DNA from: Verrucomicrobiota bacterium
GTDB lineage: Bacteria; Verrucomicrobiota; Verrucomicrobiia; Limisphaerales; JACQFS01
Length of the DNA stretch: 64,000 nucleotides
Direction of reading: 5' to 3'
Assembly (NCBI GenBank): GCA_016199935.1
Contig: JACQFS010000015.1
Span: forward strand, 39,455 to 103,454
The position numbers and the translations under genes are program-made. Each line of letters begins with the position of its first letter. Within the stretch, counting starts at the first letter, position 1. This document shows, piece by piece, positions 1 to 9,634 of this stretch. The notes beneath the pieces were generated by a model that was given only the letters and a program-made list of their open reading frames with translations, did not search any database and was not told the DNA's origin.

Positions 1-91
1 GGCGGGCAGGTCGTCCACCGTGGCTCGGCGTGCTTGGGCGGGTGAGCTCACGGGCGCGAGTGAAGCACGGCGGGCGCGGGTGGTAAAGGGC

Positions 92-189
92 GGAGCGCGG
101 CGTTTACGCCGCTTCACCGTCCGGAGGGCATGGGCGAAACGATTGGCTGTGAATTTACGAATGACGAAGCGGCGTGAACGCCCCGCGCC
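92..189. repeat. Intergenic inverted repeat, about 24-nt GC-rich arms
   Basis: The left arm at 92-115 (GGAGCGCGGCGTTTACGCCG plus CTTC) is closely matched by the reverse complement of the right arm at 166-189 (GAAGCGGCGTGAACGCCCCG plus CGCC). About 50 nt separate them, and each arm is itself partly palindromic around GGCGT..ACGCC. It lies upstream of the ABC exporter gene at 259. I see no convincing gene in 1-258. It is probably a dispersed intergenic element; a role in the leader of the next gene is possible but not shown. Confidence 0.7.
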
Positions 190-258
190 GCGCCGCGCCG
201 CTTGCGCCGCGCGCGCGCTTCCGCAAAGCTCCCGCCGCAACGAACGCTGTGAACACCG

Positions 259-2157
<1,899 letters not shown>

Positions 2158-2158
2158 G

Positions 2159-2263
2159 AACCACGAATGGACACGAATAAACACGAATGTAGATGCCGGG
2201 CCGCGGTCTCCGAGCGCTTGCTCCGCATTCGTGTCCATTCGTGTCCATTCGTGGTTAAAAAAT
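2159..2263. repeat. Inverted array of CACGAAT-type repeats between the two ABC genes
   Basis: The left arm (from about 2160) contains three CACGAAT words spaced about ten bases apart. The right arm (2225-2254) contains ATTCGTG words as their reverse complement, and the element ends in GGTTAAAAAAT at 2253-2263. It fills almost the whole 112-nt space between the two exporter genes. The second gene starts only 6 nt after its end, so the repeat forms the leader of that gene. Confidence 0.85.
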
Positions 2264-2269
2264 AGTTCC

Positions 2270-4072
2270 ATGCCCTCCAAAGACGACATCCGGCTGGAAG
2301 AAGAACTCGCTCAGAAAAAAATGAGCGCGGGCACCTTCTTTCGCCTCACGGCCTGGCTGCGGCCGTATCGGCGGCGTGTGGTGTGGAATCTGATTTTCAC
2401 CGCGCTCGCCACCGCTTCGTCGCTGCTCGGGCCGAAGTTCATCCAGATCGGCATTGACCGTTTCCTCACCAACTTTTCCACGGCAGAAGTGGCGATGCAC
2501 GGCATTCTCATCGTGAGCGTGGTGTTCCTCCTCAACCTCCTGCTCGGTTGGGGACTCTCCGTCGCGCAGGTGACGAGCGCCATCACCGTCGGGCAGGGCG
2601 CGATGAACGACCTGCGCATGGCGGTCTTCGAGCACATCCAGAAACTTTCGCTCAACTATTTCGACAAGACGCACCAGGGCCGCATCATCGCGCGCGCGGA
2701 TACGGACATTGAATCGCTCGACCGCATCCTGACATGGGGCGCGACGCAGATGCTCGGCAGCGCGCTCACGCTCGTCGGCGTCGTCGCGCTCATGCTGCAA
2801 TATGACTGGCGCCTTTGCCTCGCCGTGAGCGCGGTGCTGCCGCCGCTCGCGATTGCGTCGCGAATTTTTCACACCAAAGGCATGGCCGCCTACCGCAAGG
2901 TGCGCGCGCAGTCGTCGCGGCTCACGGCGGCGATGGCGGAAAACATCGCGGGCGTGCGAGTGGTGCAGGCGTTCACGCGTGAGGAGGAAAACCTCGGGCG
3001 CTTCGAGGAACTGCACGAGACCTATAACAGCCACGTGCTCGCGGCGTCGCGGGTGTTCCACACTTACCTGCCGTTCATCGGGCTGATGTCGGGCGTGGGC
3101 GCGGCGGTGATCCTCGGCTACGGCGGCGCGCTGGTGATGCGCGATGAAATCACCGTCGGCCAGCTCGCGGCGTTCGTGCTCTACTTGGGAATGTTCTTCG
3201 GGCCAATCCAGACGATGGGCGACCTCTACAACTCGCTGCTGTCAACCGCCGCGAGCGCCGAGCGGATTTTCCAACTGCTCGACACCGAGCCGCAGGTCCG
3301 CAACCGCCCTGCGTCACAGCCGCTCCCGCCGATCCGCGGGCACATTGTTTTTGACCACGTGTGGTTCCGCTACGACTCGACGCCCGCCGATGCATGGGTG
3401 CTGGAGGACATCGCGTTTGAGGCGAAGCCGGGCGAGACTGTCGCGCTCGTGGGTGCCACCGGAAGCGGCAAGACGAGCGTCATCAGCCTGCTCACGCGCT
3501 TCTACGAGCCGCAGCGCGGGCGCATCACGATGGACGGCCTCGATTTGCAAACCGTGACCATCGAGTCGCTCCACGAGCAGATCGGCATCGTGACGCAGGA
3601 CAACTTCCTCTTCACCGGCACGGTGATGGAGAATCTAAAATTCGGCCGCCCTGCCGCGACCGACGACGACGTGATGGCCGCCGCGAAAAAGCTCGGCACG
3701 CACGAGGTCATCCTTCGCTTCGCCGATGGCTACGCGACAAAGGTGGGCGAGCGCGGCGCGAACTTCAGCGCGGGCGAGCGGCAGTTGCTCTGTTTCACGC
3801 GCGCGATGGTCGCGCAACCGCGCCTGCTCATCCTCGACGAGGCGACGAGCGCGGTGGACCCGCAGACGGAGGGCTTGATCCAGCACGCGCTGGAGGAGCT
3901 TTTTGCGAAACGCACGAGCTTCGTCATCGCGCACCGCTTGAGCACCGTGCGGCACGCGCACCGCATCCTCGTGCTCGACCACGGGCGCATCATCGAGCAG
4001 GGCACGCACGCGGAGCTGCTTGCGCTCGGCGGGAGATACGCGCGGCTGCACGAGGAGTTTGTGCGGCAGTGA
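2270..4072 (+). CDS. ABC exporter half-transporter with canonical catalytic residues (heterodimer partner B)
   Basis: This 600-residue inner-membrane ABC exporter subunit has a type-I membrane domain followed by a nucleotide-binding domain. Walker A (GATGSGKTS) is near residue 394. Walker B is canonical (LDEATSAVD, Glu524) and the switch histidine is present (His555, IAHRLSTV). The signature motif is degenerate, reading FSAGE at 499-503 instead of LSGGQ. Together with the upstream gene (LSGGQ intact, Asp556 and Gln587) this predicts a heterodimer with one consensus and one degenerate ATP site. I chose the ATG at 2270 because an upstream in-frame ATG would translate the intergenic repeat. Homology begins just after 2270. 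Confidence 0.93.
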   Translation: MPSKDDIRLEEELAQKKMSAGTFFRLTAWLRPYRRRVVWNLIFTALATASSLLGPKFIQIGIDRFLTNFSTAEVAMHGILIVSVVFLLNLLLGWGLSVAQVTSAITVGQGAMNDLRMAVFEHIQKLSLNYFDKTHQGRIIARADTDIESLDRILTWGATQMLGSALTLVGVVALMLQYDWRLCLAVSAVLPPLAIASRIFHTKGMAAYRKVRAQSSRLTAAMAENIAGVRVVQAFTREEENLGRFEELHETYNSHVLAASRVFHTYLPFIGLMSGVGAAVILGYGGALVMRDEITVGQLAAFVLYLGMFFGPIQTMGDLYNSLLSTAASAERIFQLLDTEPQVRNRPASQPLPPIRGHIVFDHVWFRYDSTPADAWVLEDIAFEAKPGETVALVGATGSGKTSVISLLTRFYEPQRGRITMDGLDLQTVTIESLHEQIGIVTQDNFLFTGTVMENLKFGRPAATDDDVMAAAKKLGTHEVILRFADGYATKVGERGANFSAGERQLLCFTRAMVAQPRLLILDEATSAVDPQTEGLIQHALEELFAKRTSFVIAHRLSTVRHAHRILVLDHGRIIEQGTHAELLALGGRYARLHEEFVRQ

Positions 4073-4083
4073 AGACACGGATT

Positions 4084-4773
4084 TCACGGATGGGCACGGA
4101 ACGGGACATGGCCAATCCGGACCGTCAGCCGACGAGGCTCGGGATGGCCGGCAACTGTTCGACCCGCATCTGAAACGGAATTCAGCCGTTGAGCCCGCGA
4201 AGCACGCCAAAGACGCGAATGGGAATCGGGCCGGGTGTCGTGATTCGAATCAATCCCGCGGGGGGGGCGGCGTGGTGACTTTGCCTTCGCGTGGGTTCGC
4301 GTGTTTCGCGGGCGCCACTCCGGACTTCGGATTTGCCCCTCAGTCCTGCGTGTGCGGATGCGTTTCCCCGGCGTGCGATTCGTGCGCGGGATCATGCGCG
4401 GGATCATGATTCGGATCCCGGCGGTGAGTTTCACCTTCGCGGTCTCCAAAGATTTTTTCGCGGGCGCGTGGCCGCGACGCGACGCGACGATCAGCCATTT
4501 TGCTCCCTCGATGGCGTCCTTGGGCACGCCGCGGCCGAGGCAATACATGAGGCCGAGACTCGTCATCGCTTTCGCGTGGCCCTGATCGGCGGCGCGCTGA
4601 AACCAGTAGGCGGCTTCCCAATCGTTTTTGTCCACGCCCTGCCCGTCGAGATAGGCGGTGCCGAGGAGGTATTGCTCGCGCACGTCGCCGCCGAGCGCCT
4701 TCTCGCGCGTGTCGCGCAGGGAGAAGGCGTTCAGCTCGTTGACGATTTTGAACACGGCGCCGAAAAGACTCAT
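4084..4773 (-). CDS. Sel1-repeat protein with an abnormal repeat-derived C-terminal tail
   Basis: Residues 27-100 carry two Sel1-type helical repeats (LGTAYLDGQGVDKN, LGLMYCLGRGVPKD), a scaffold fold for protein contacts. The ATG at 4773 is preferred over one 20 codons upstream because the extra residues are low in homology-like character. From about residue 120 the protein stops resembling the family. The tail (IMIPRMIPRTNRT onward, about 110 residues, Arg/Pro/Thr rich) is encoded by a 12-nt tandem repeat at 4383-4418 and an inverted repeat at 4194-4312. I infer that the normal stop was lost by repeat insertion. It is oriented opposite to its neighbours. Partners are unknown. Confidence 0.6.
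   Translation of the reverse strand: MSLFGAVFKIVNELNAFSLRDTREKALGGDVREQYLLGTAYLDGQGVDKNDWEAAYWFQRAADQGHAKAMTSLGLMYCLGRGVPKDAIEGAKWLIVASRRGHAPAKKSLETAKVKLTAGIRIMIPRMIPRTNRTPGKRIRTRRTEGQIRSPEWRPRNTRTHAKAKSPRRPPRGIDSNHDTRPDSHSRLWRASRAQRLNSVSDAGRTVAGHPEPRRLTVRIGHVPFRAHP
4194..4312. repeat. Inverted GCGAA-type repeat overlapping the Sel1 gene tail
   Basis: The left arm (4194-4221, CCCGCGAAGCACGCCAAAGA and on) matches the reverse complement of the right arm at 4284-4312 (CCTTCGCGTGGGTTCGCGTG and on). Both arms carry CGCGAA words about nine to ten bases apart, the same architecture as the CACGAAT element at 2159. Next to it at 4383-4418 is a 12-nt direct repeat, TGCGCGGGATCA twice plus a diverged third copy. 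Confidence 0.75.
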
Positions 4774-4870
4774 GGCCGCGGAGCATACGCACGTCGCGCG
4801 GCGACCGCAATTCCGCAGAAGCGAAGATTGCAACGGCCGGGTGAGTTCCTATCCTCCCGCGACTCGTCCG

Positions 4871-5950
4871 ATGAAAGTCCTCTTTGAATCGCGCCGCGCC
4901 GAGACGCCCACGCTCTCGGTCATCATCCCTTACAAGAACGCGTCGCCGACGATTCTCGTGGCGCTGGAGAGCCTGGCGATTCAGGAGGCGGAGTTTGCGT
5001 TTGAGGTGATCTTCGCCGATGGCTGTTCGGATGACGATTCGGTGGAACTCATCAAGAAGCACCGGCTCGTGCAGAAGCCGGGCGTGTCGGTGAGCGTGGT
5101 GACGTTTCCGCCGGAGAAAAGCGGGCAGATGCCGGCGACCAACGCCTCGGTGAAGATCGCCCGCGCCGAACTGCTCCTGCTGATGCAAGCCGACGTGAAG
5201 GTCACCGACCCGCGCGCGCTGGCGAAGCTGGTGAAGTGTTTCGAGAACCCGAAGGTGATCGGCACGCTCTTCACGATGCTCGGCGCGGGGGAGGATTTCG
5301 CGAAATACAATTTCTGGGGTCAGGTGTTCAACGCGCGTTACGAGGGCCACCGCGTCGAGAATCATTTCGACACGAAGTTCAACGCGCTGCGGAAGTTGGT
5401 CTTCGAAAAGATCGGCGGCTACGACGAGGTGAACCAGGCGCTGGCCGGCGGCGACACGGACCTCTACCAGCGGCTGAAGCCGGAGGGTGAGTTCGCGCCG
5501 ACCGACATCGAGGGCTGGCATCTGCACGGGCTGGGGCAGGAGTTCACGTTCGGTGGCTGCATCAAAAAGTATTGCCGCAACGCCGAGGCCGCGGGCGTGG
5601 CCGTGCATTTCAATTTGAAGCAGCCGAGCGTCGGCCTGCTCATCGGCATCGGCCTCCAATTTTTCCTGTGCGTGATGTGCCTGCTCACGCTCGTGCCGTG
5701 GACGTGGCCGTGGACGCCGCTCGTCGTCTTCCTGCTCGGCGTGTATTGGCAGAAGGACTCCTACGTCCACTGCCGCGGCTGGCGGAAAATCTACCTGCCG
5801 TTCTTCGGCGTGATCGGGCTGTATGTGTTCACGTGGTATTTCCTCTCGGGCCTGATTCTGAAAAAAACGCGCTTCCAGTTCAGCAACCGCATGGGCCGCG
5901 CGGCGGCGGGCGGCGGTTCGGAGTTGACCCGCCCCGGCCTGAAAAACTAG
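4871..5950 (+). CDS. Family 2 glycosyltransferase with C-terminal membrane segments
   Basis: This 359-residue protein begins with a GT-A fold glycosyltransferase domain. It shows the family 2 entry motif LSVIIPYKN at about residues 15-23, an acidic FADGCSDDDS segment and an ADVK motif in the usual DxD place. Three hydrophobic segments follow in the last 110 residues (IGIGLQFFLCVMCLL, LVVFLLGVYW, FFGVIGLYVFTWYF), so it acts at the inner membrane. It likely transfers a sugar from a nucleotide donor during surface polysaccharide assembly. It heads a co-directional run of three methyltransferases and a GT4 enzyme. The ATG at 4871 directly precedes conserved sequence. Confidence 0.9.
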   Translation: MKVLFESRRAETPTLSVIIPYKNASPTILVALESLAIQEAEFAFEVIFADGCSDDDSVELIKKHRLVQKPGVSVSVVTFPPEKSGQMPATNASVKIARAELLLLMQADVKVTDPRALAKLVKCFENPKVIGTLFTMLGAGEDFAKYNFWGQVFNARYEGHRVENHFDTKFNALRKLVFEKIGGYDEVNQALAGGDTDLYQRLKPEGEFAPTDIEGWHLHGLGQEFTFGGCIKKYCRNAEAAGVAVHFNLKQPSVGLLIGIGLQFFLCVMCLLTLVPWTWPWTPLVVFLLGVYWQKDSYVHCRGWRKIYLPFFGVIGLYVFTWYFLSGLILKKTRFQFSNRMGRAAAGGGSELTRPGLKN

Positions 5951-6002
5951 CGTCGCGCGTGTTTTTCCGGCCCGCACTCATGCCGACAACCCGCTGACCG
6001 CC

Positions 6003-6929
6003 TTGAAGACCCTCGCTGAATCGCTCCGGGGAAATTTCGTCGTGGCCAACCTCGGCTGCATCGGCGACTGGGACTACGGGCTGCCCGCGGAGTTGAAGGC
6101 GGCGCTCACGCTCATCGAGATTGACGCGGGCGGCGGCGCGTGGACGGGCGGCGGTTATTTCAAAAAGATCGGCGTCAACCAGGTCATCGGCGGCACCGCG
6201 GGCCCGGCGAAGTTTCGCAAAAACACTTTCGTCGGGAGCTGCTCGTTGCTGAAGCCCAAGTTCGAACTCGTGAAAGCCTTCGGCATCGAGCGCTACCACA
6301 CGATGGAGCAGGAGCTGGATGTCGAATGCACGACGATGCCCGAGGTGCTCAAGCAAAACGGCCTTGCGCACGTGGACTTCCTCAAGACCGATCTCGAAGG
6401 CGTGGACTTCGCGGTCGTGAAAAGTTGCGAGCCGCTGCTCGATCAACTGCTCGCGGTCCAGTGCGAGCTGCGCTTCGAGCCGTTCTATCAGGGCGAGCCG
6501 CCGTATCACGAAGTCGCGGCGTATCTGCACGCGCACGGCTTCGAATTGGTCGGCATGTTTACCGAGTATTGGAAATACGACACGGCCCACCGCTTCTCGC
6601 AGAGCCACGGCAAGCCGATCTACGCCGACTGCCTCTTCTTCCGGCGACCCGAGGTCATCGCTCAATGGCCGGCCGAGGCGCGCGCCCTCGCGCTGGCGAA
6701 GCAGATCGTCATCGCCGCGATGGTCGGCCAGAAAAATCACGCCGAGCAACTGCTCGAAACCCAGCGCGCGCAGCTTCCGCCCGAATGGCTCGCGCCGCTC
6801 GGTGCGCTGGTTCGGCCGCGCTTTCCGACGCCGAAGGAAATGATCGCCGGCTTCCGGAAATTTTTCTGGCCGCTCGAACTCAAGCTCCGCTACCTCGTCG
6901 GCTCCAGCCGCCACGTCGCCACCAAATAG
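6003..6929 (+). CDS. FkbM-family methyltransferase
   Basis: This 308-residue protein fits FkbM-type SAM-dependent methyltransferases, which often O-methylate sugars. The family core is visible as VDFLKTDLEGVDFAVVKS near residues 123-140, with an N-terminal NLGCIGDWDYG segment resembling the start of the SAM-binding fold. No ATG lies at a suitable place, so I take the TTG at 6003; the next Met is about 100 residues in. It starts about 50 nt after the GT2 gene and ends 5 nt before the next methyltransferase, which supports an operon. Its substrate is presumably the glycan built by the neighbouring glycosyltransferases. Confidence 0.82.
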   Translation: MKTLAESLRGNFVVANLGCIGDWDYGLPAELKAALTLIEIDAGGGAWTGGGYFKKIGVNQVIGGTAGPAKFRKNTFVGSCSLLKPKFELVKAFGIERYHTMEQELDVECTTMPEVLKQNGLAHVDFLKTDLEGVDFAVVKSCEPLLDQLLAVQCELRFEPFYQGEPPYHEVAAYLHAHGFELVGMFTEYWKYDTAHRFSQSHGKPIYADCLFFRRPEVIAQWPAEARALALAKQIVIAAMVGQKNHAEQLLETQRAQLPPEWLAPLGALVRPRFPTPKEMIAGFRKFFWPLELKLRYLVGSSRHVATK

Positions 6930-6934
6930 CCGCC

Positions 6935-7678
6935 ATGTTTCTCAAGGACATCGTCTATCGCTACTACGCCTCGAGCTGCGACGCCTCGTATCACTGGGCC
7001 GGCGAGACCATCGCGGCGTTGCAACCGCGCCGCCTCCTCGACGTGGGCTGCGGCGACGGCTCGCGGTTGTTTCATTACCTCAAGCACAAGCCGGAGAAGT
7101 TCTGCGGCGTCGAGGGCAACCCGCCGCTCGCCGACGGCGCGCGCGCGCGCGGCCTCGAGGTCACGTCGTTCGACCTCAACGGCCGCTGGCCCTACCCGGA
7201 CAATTCCTTCGACGCCGTCCATTCGAGCCAGGTCATCGAGCACGTGCACAACACGCGGCTGTTTCTTTGCGAGGCGTTCCGTGTGCTCGCGCCCGGCGGC
7301 ACGGCGGTGTTCACGTCGGAAAATCTCACGAGCCTCCTCAACCTCGGCGCGATGGTGATGGGCTACACGCCGTTCTCGTCGCAGAACGTTTGCGGCTGGT
7401 ATGTCGGCAACCCGCTCGGCCTGCATCACGGCGAGGGATTTCCGGTGGATGTTTCCGGCGTTCCGATCGAGCACCCGGCGTTCTCCGGCATCTCCGGCCA
7501 CAACCGCATCCTTTCTGTGGCACAGGCGCGCGATCTGTTCGCGAAGGCGGGCTTCGGCGGAATCGACGTGCGCTCCCTCGGCCTCATGCCGCTGCCGCGC
7601 TGGCTCGGCAAGCCGCTCGAAGGCCTCATGCCGCGGCGCGGACACTGGCTGCTCATGCGCGCGACGAAGCCGAAATAA
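6935..7678 (+). CDS. Class I SAM-dependent methyltransferase
   Basis: This 247-residue protein has a clear SAM-binding motif I (LLDVGCGDGSRL, residues about 34-45), motif II (NSFDAVHSSQVIEHV) and a motif III-like LAPGGTAVFTSE. This is the Methyltransf_11/23 pattern of small-molecule or sugar methyltransferases. It starts 5 nt after the FkbM gene stops. The position inside a glycosyltransferase operon suggests modification of a surface glycan. Exact chemistry cannot be read from the sequence. Confidence 0.9.
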   Translation: MFLKDIVYRYYASSCDASYHWAGETIAALQPRRLLDVGCGDGSRLFHYLKHKPEKFCGVEGNPPLADGARARGLEVTSFDLNGRWPYPDNSFDAVHSSQVIEHVHNTRLFLCEAFRVLAPGGTAVFTSENLTSLLNLGAMVMGYTPFSSQNVCGWYVGNPLGLHHGEGFPVDVSGVPIEHPAFSGISGHNRILSVAQARDLFAKAGFGGIDVRSLGLMPLPRWLGKPLEGLMPRRGHWLLMRATKPK

Positions 7679-7713
7679 TTGACGCCCACCTGACCCAACC
7701 CTAGCCTCACAAA

Positions 7714-8475
7714 ATGGCAGTTGATCCAAAATACTACGAGCAGCAGCACTCGCGCGACGCGGGCTACGGCAAGTCCGTCTTCAACCTCGGGCGCCTGACT
7801 TCCTCCGCCGGCTTTCGCGCGTGGATGCAACGCCAGTCGGGCCGGCCGATCCGGATGCTCGACGTCGGCTGCGGCAAGGGGCAGTTCCTCCTCGACCTCA
7901 CGCGGCATTTCCGCAACTCGGGCCAGACCGTCGAACGCGTCGTCGGCCTCGACCTCGTGAAGACGGAGCAGAATGTCTTCGCCGAAATTTCCCCGAAGCT
8001 GGAGTTCATCCAGCAGAGCGTCGAGGGCACCAAGCTGCCGTTCGCCGACAACAGCTTCGACTTCGTGTCGTGCAACCACGTCGTCGAGCACATTTTTCAG
8101 ACCGAGGCGCTCGTGCGCGAATTCCACCGCGTGATGGACAAGCGCGGCCTCTGCGTCGTGAGCGTGCCGAACATCGCCGCGTGGATGAACCGCATCGCGT
8201 TCCTCTTCGGCGGCCAACCGCTCGGCAGCGAGGTCGGCGTCGAGACCACGGCTTACGGTTTCTGGCCGGGCTTCATGAAGGAAAAACTCGCGCGCTTCGT
8301 GCCGTCGGGGCACATCCGCGATTTCACGCCGGGCTCGTTGCGCGACCTGACCTCCGCGTGCGGCTTCCGTCCGCTCGGCTTCTGGGCGCAGAACGGCGGC
8401 TTCCTCTGCGGCCTCAACCCGCGCCTGGACCGCAACCTCGGCATCGTCCTCGAGTCAACCCAGCGCCCCGCGTGA
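7714..8475 (+). CDS. Class I SAM-dependent methyltransferase
   Basis: This 253-residue protein carries SAM motif I (MLDVGCGKGQFLLDL, about residues 49-63), VVGLDL for motif post-I and NSFDFVSCNHVVEHI for motif II. It belongs to the same broad Rossmann methyltransferase class as the preceding gene, but the two diverge outside the motifs and are not a recent duplication. It is soluble, with no signal or membrane segment. The 35-nt spacing from the preceding gene and 19 nt to the next support co-transcription with the glycan genes. Confidence 0.9.
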   Translation: MAVDPKYYEQQHSRDAGYGKSVFNLGRLTSSAGFRAWMQRQSGRPIRMLDVGCGKGQFLLDLTRHFRNSGQTVERVVGLDLVKTEQNVFAEISPKLEFIQQSVEGTKLPFADNSFDFVSCNHVVEHIFQTEALVREFHRVMDKRGLCVVSVPNIAAWMNRIAFLFGGQPLGSEVGVETTAYGFWPGFMKEKLARFVPSGHIRDFTPGSLRDLTSACGFRPLGFWAQNGGFLCGLNPRLDRNLGIVLESTQRPA

Positions 8476-8494
8476 GCCGCCGCGCCGCGAGCGG

Positions 8495-9619
8495 ATGAAA
8501 AAACTGCTCTTCATCTGGAACGGCACCGTGGCGGGCACCGGCAAGACCGTGCTCGGCGAGATCGGCGGCGGCGACCAGGTCATCATCAAGTGCGTCAACC
8601 TCGGCGGCCTCAAGCCGGATCTGCTCCTGCCCAAATCCGCCGCGGGCCTCGTGCCCGGCGCGGGCCGGCTTTATTTCTCCGCCGCAAATTTCAACGCGGG
8701 CCTCGCGGGACTCATCCTGCTCCTGTGCTGGCGGACCTTGCAGGGCATCGGGCACGCGCTGCGGCTGCGCGGCGCGGGCTATGGTTTCATCATCGCGACC
8801 TCGCCATTTTTTTTCGACCTGCTGCCGCTGCTGTTCGCGAAGGCGAAGCGCAAGGGCGCGATCATCTATCACGTGCCGCCGCCGCGGAAGGCGGTGAACC
8901 TCGCCACGCGCATCCGCTTCACGCTCGCGCGGCTGGAGACGATTTTTTCGCTCCAGCTCGTCCGCTGGTCGTGCGACTTCCTCATCGTCGGCAACGACCA
9001 CACCGGCCAACAGCTCGAAATCATCGCGCCGGGCAAGCCGTGGGCAATCCTCCACGCCGGCTTCGACACCAAAAAGGTGGACCGCTTTCCCGACCAGCCG
9101 AAGAAAATGAAGCAGGCCTGTTTCCTCGGCCGGATGACCTCGCAAAAGGGCATCTTCGATCTGCTCGACGTGATGGAGCGCGTCGCGAAAGCGGACCCGG
9201 AGTTCCGGCTGCTGATGATGGGCAACGGCCCCGAGCGCGCGGCGTTCGTCGCCGAACTGGAGAAGCGGCGCCTCGCGAACGTGATCGTGAAGGGTTTCGT
9301 GAGCGACGAGGAGAAATACGCGATCCTCAAGGAGTCGGCGTTTTTCTTTTTCCCGAGCCTCGAGGAAGGCTGGGGCATCGCGCTCGCGGAGGCGCTCTAC
9401 TGCGGTTGCAAATGCGTGACCTACGAGCTGCCGCATTACCGCAGCATCTTCGGCGAGTTCCCGGCCTACGTTCCGCTCGGTGATCGCGTCGCGTTCGCCG
9501 ACGCCGTGATCGCGAACCTCAACTCCCCCGCCGATCCCGCGCAGAAAAATTTCATCGCGCAATACGACGACGTTCAGGTGGTGCGGCAGTTCGCGGAGAA
9601 TCTCGAACAGTTGAAGTAA
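8495..9619 (+). CDS. Family 4 (GT-B) glycosyltransferase
   Basis: This 374-residue protein is a GT-B fold glycosyltransferase. The C-terminal donor-binding half shows CFLGRMTSQKGIFDLLD (about 209-225), MGNGPERAAFVAELE and the EX7E-like region FPSLEEGWGIALAEALYCG (about 288-306), all typical of family GT4. The N-terminal half is a Rossmann-like acceptor domain with a hydrophobic patch that may touch the membrane. It is the last gene of the glycan operon and its stop lies 15 nt from the stop of a convergent GT2 gene. Confidence 0.92.
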   Translation: MKKLLFIWNGTVAGTGKTVLGEIGGGDQVIIKCVNLGGLKPDLLLPKSAAGLVPGAGRLYFSAANFNAGLAGLILLLCWRTLQGIGHALRLRGAGYGFIIATSPFFFDLLPLLFAKAKRKGAIIYHVPPPRKAVNLATRIRFTLARLETIFSLQLVRWSCDFLIVGNDHTGQQLEIIAPGKPWAILHAGFDTKKVDRFPDQPKKMKQACFLGRMTSQKGIFDLLDVMERVAKADPEFRLLMMGNGPERAAFVAELEKRRLANVIVKGFVSDEEKYAILKESAFFFFPSLEEGWGIALAEALYCGCKCVTYELPHYRSIFGEFPAYVPLGDRVAFADAVIANLNSPADPAQKNFIAQYDDVQVVRQFAENLEQLK

Positions 9620-9634
9620 CACGAGTCCCCGCGG

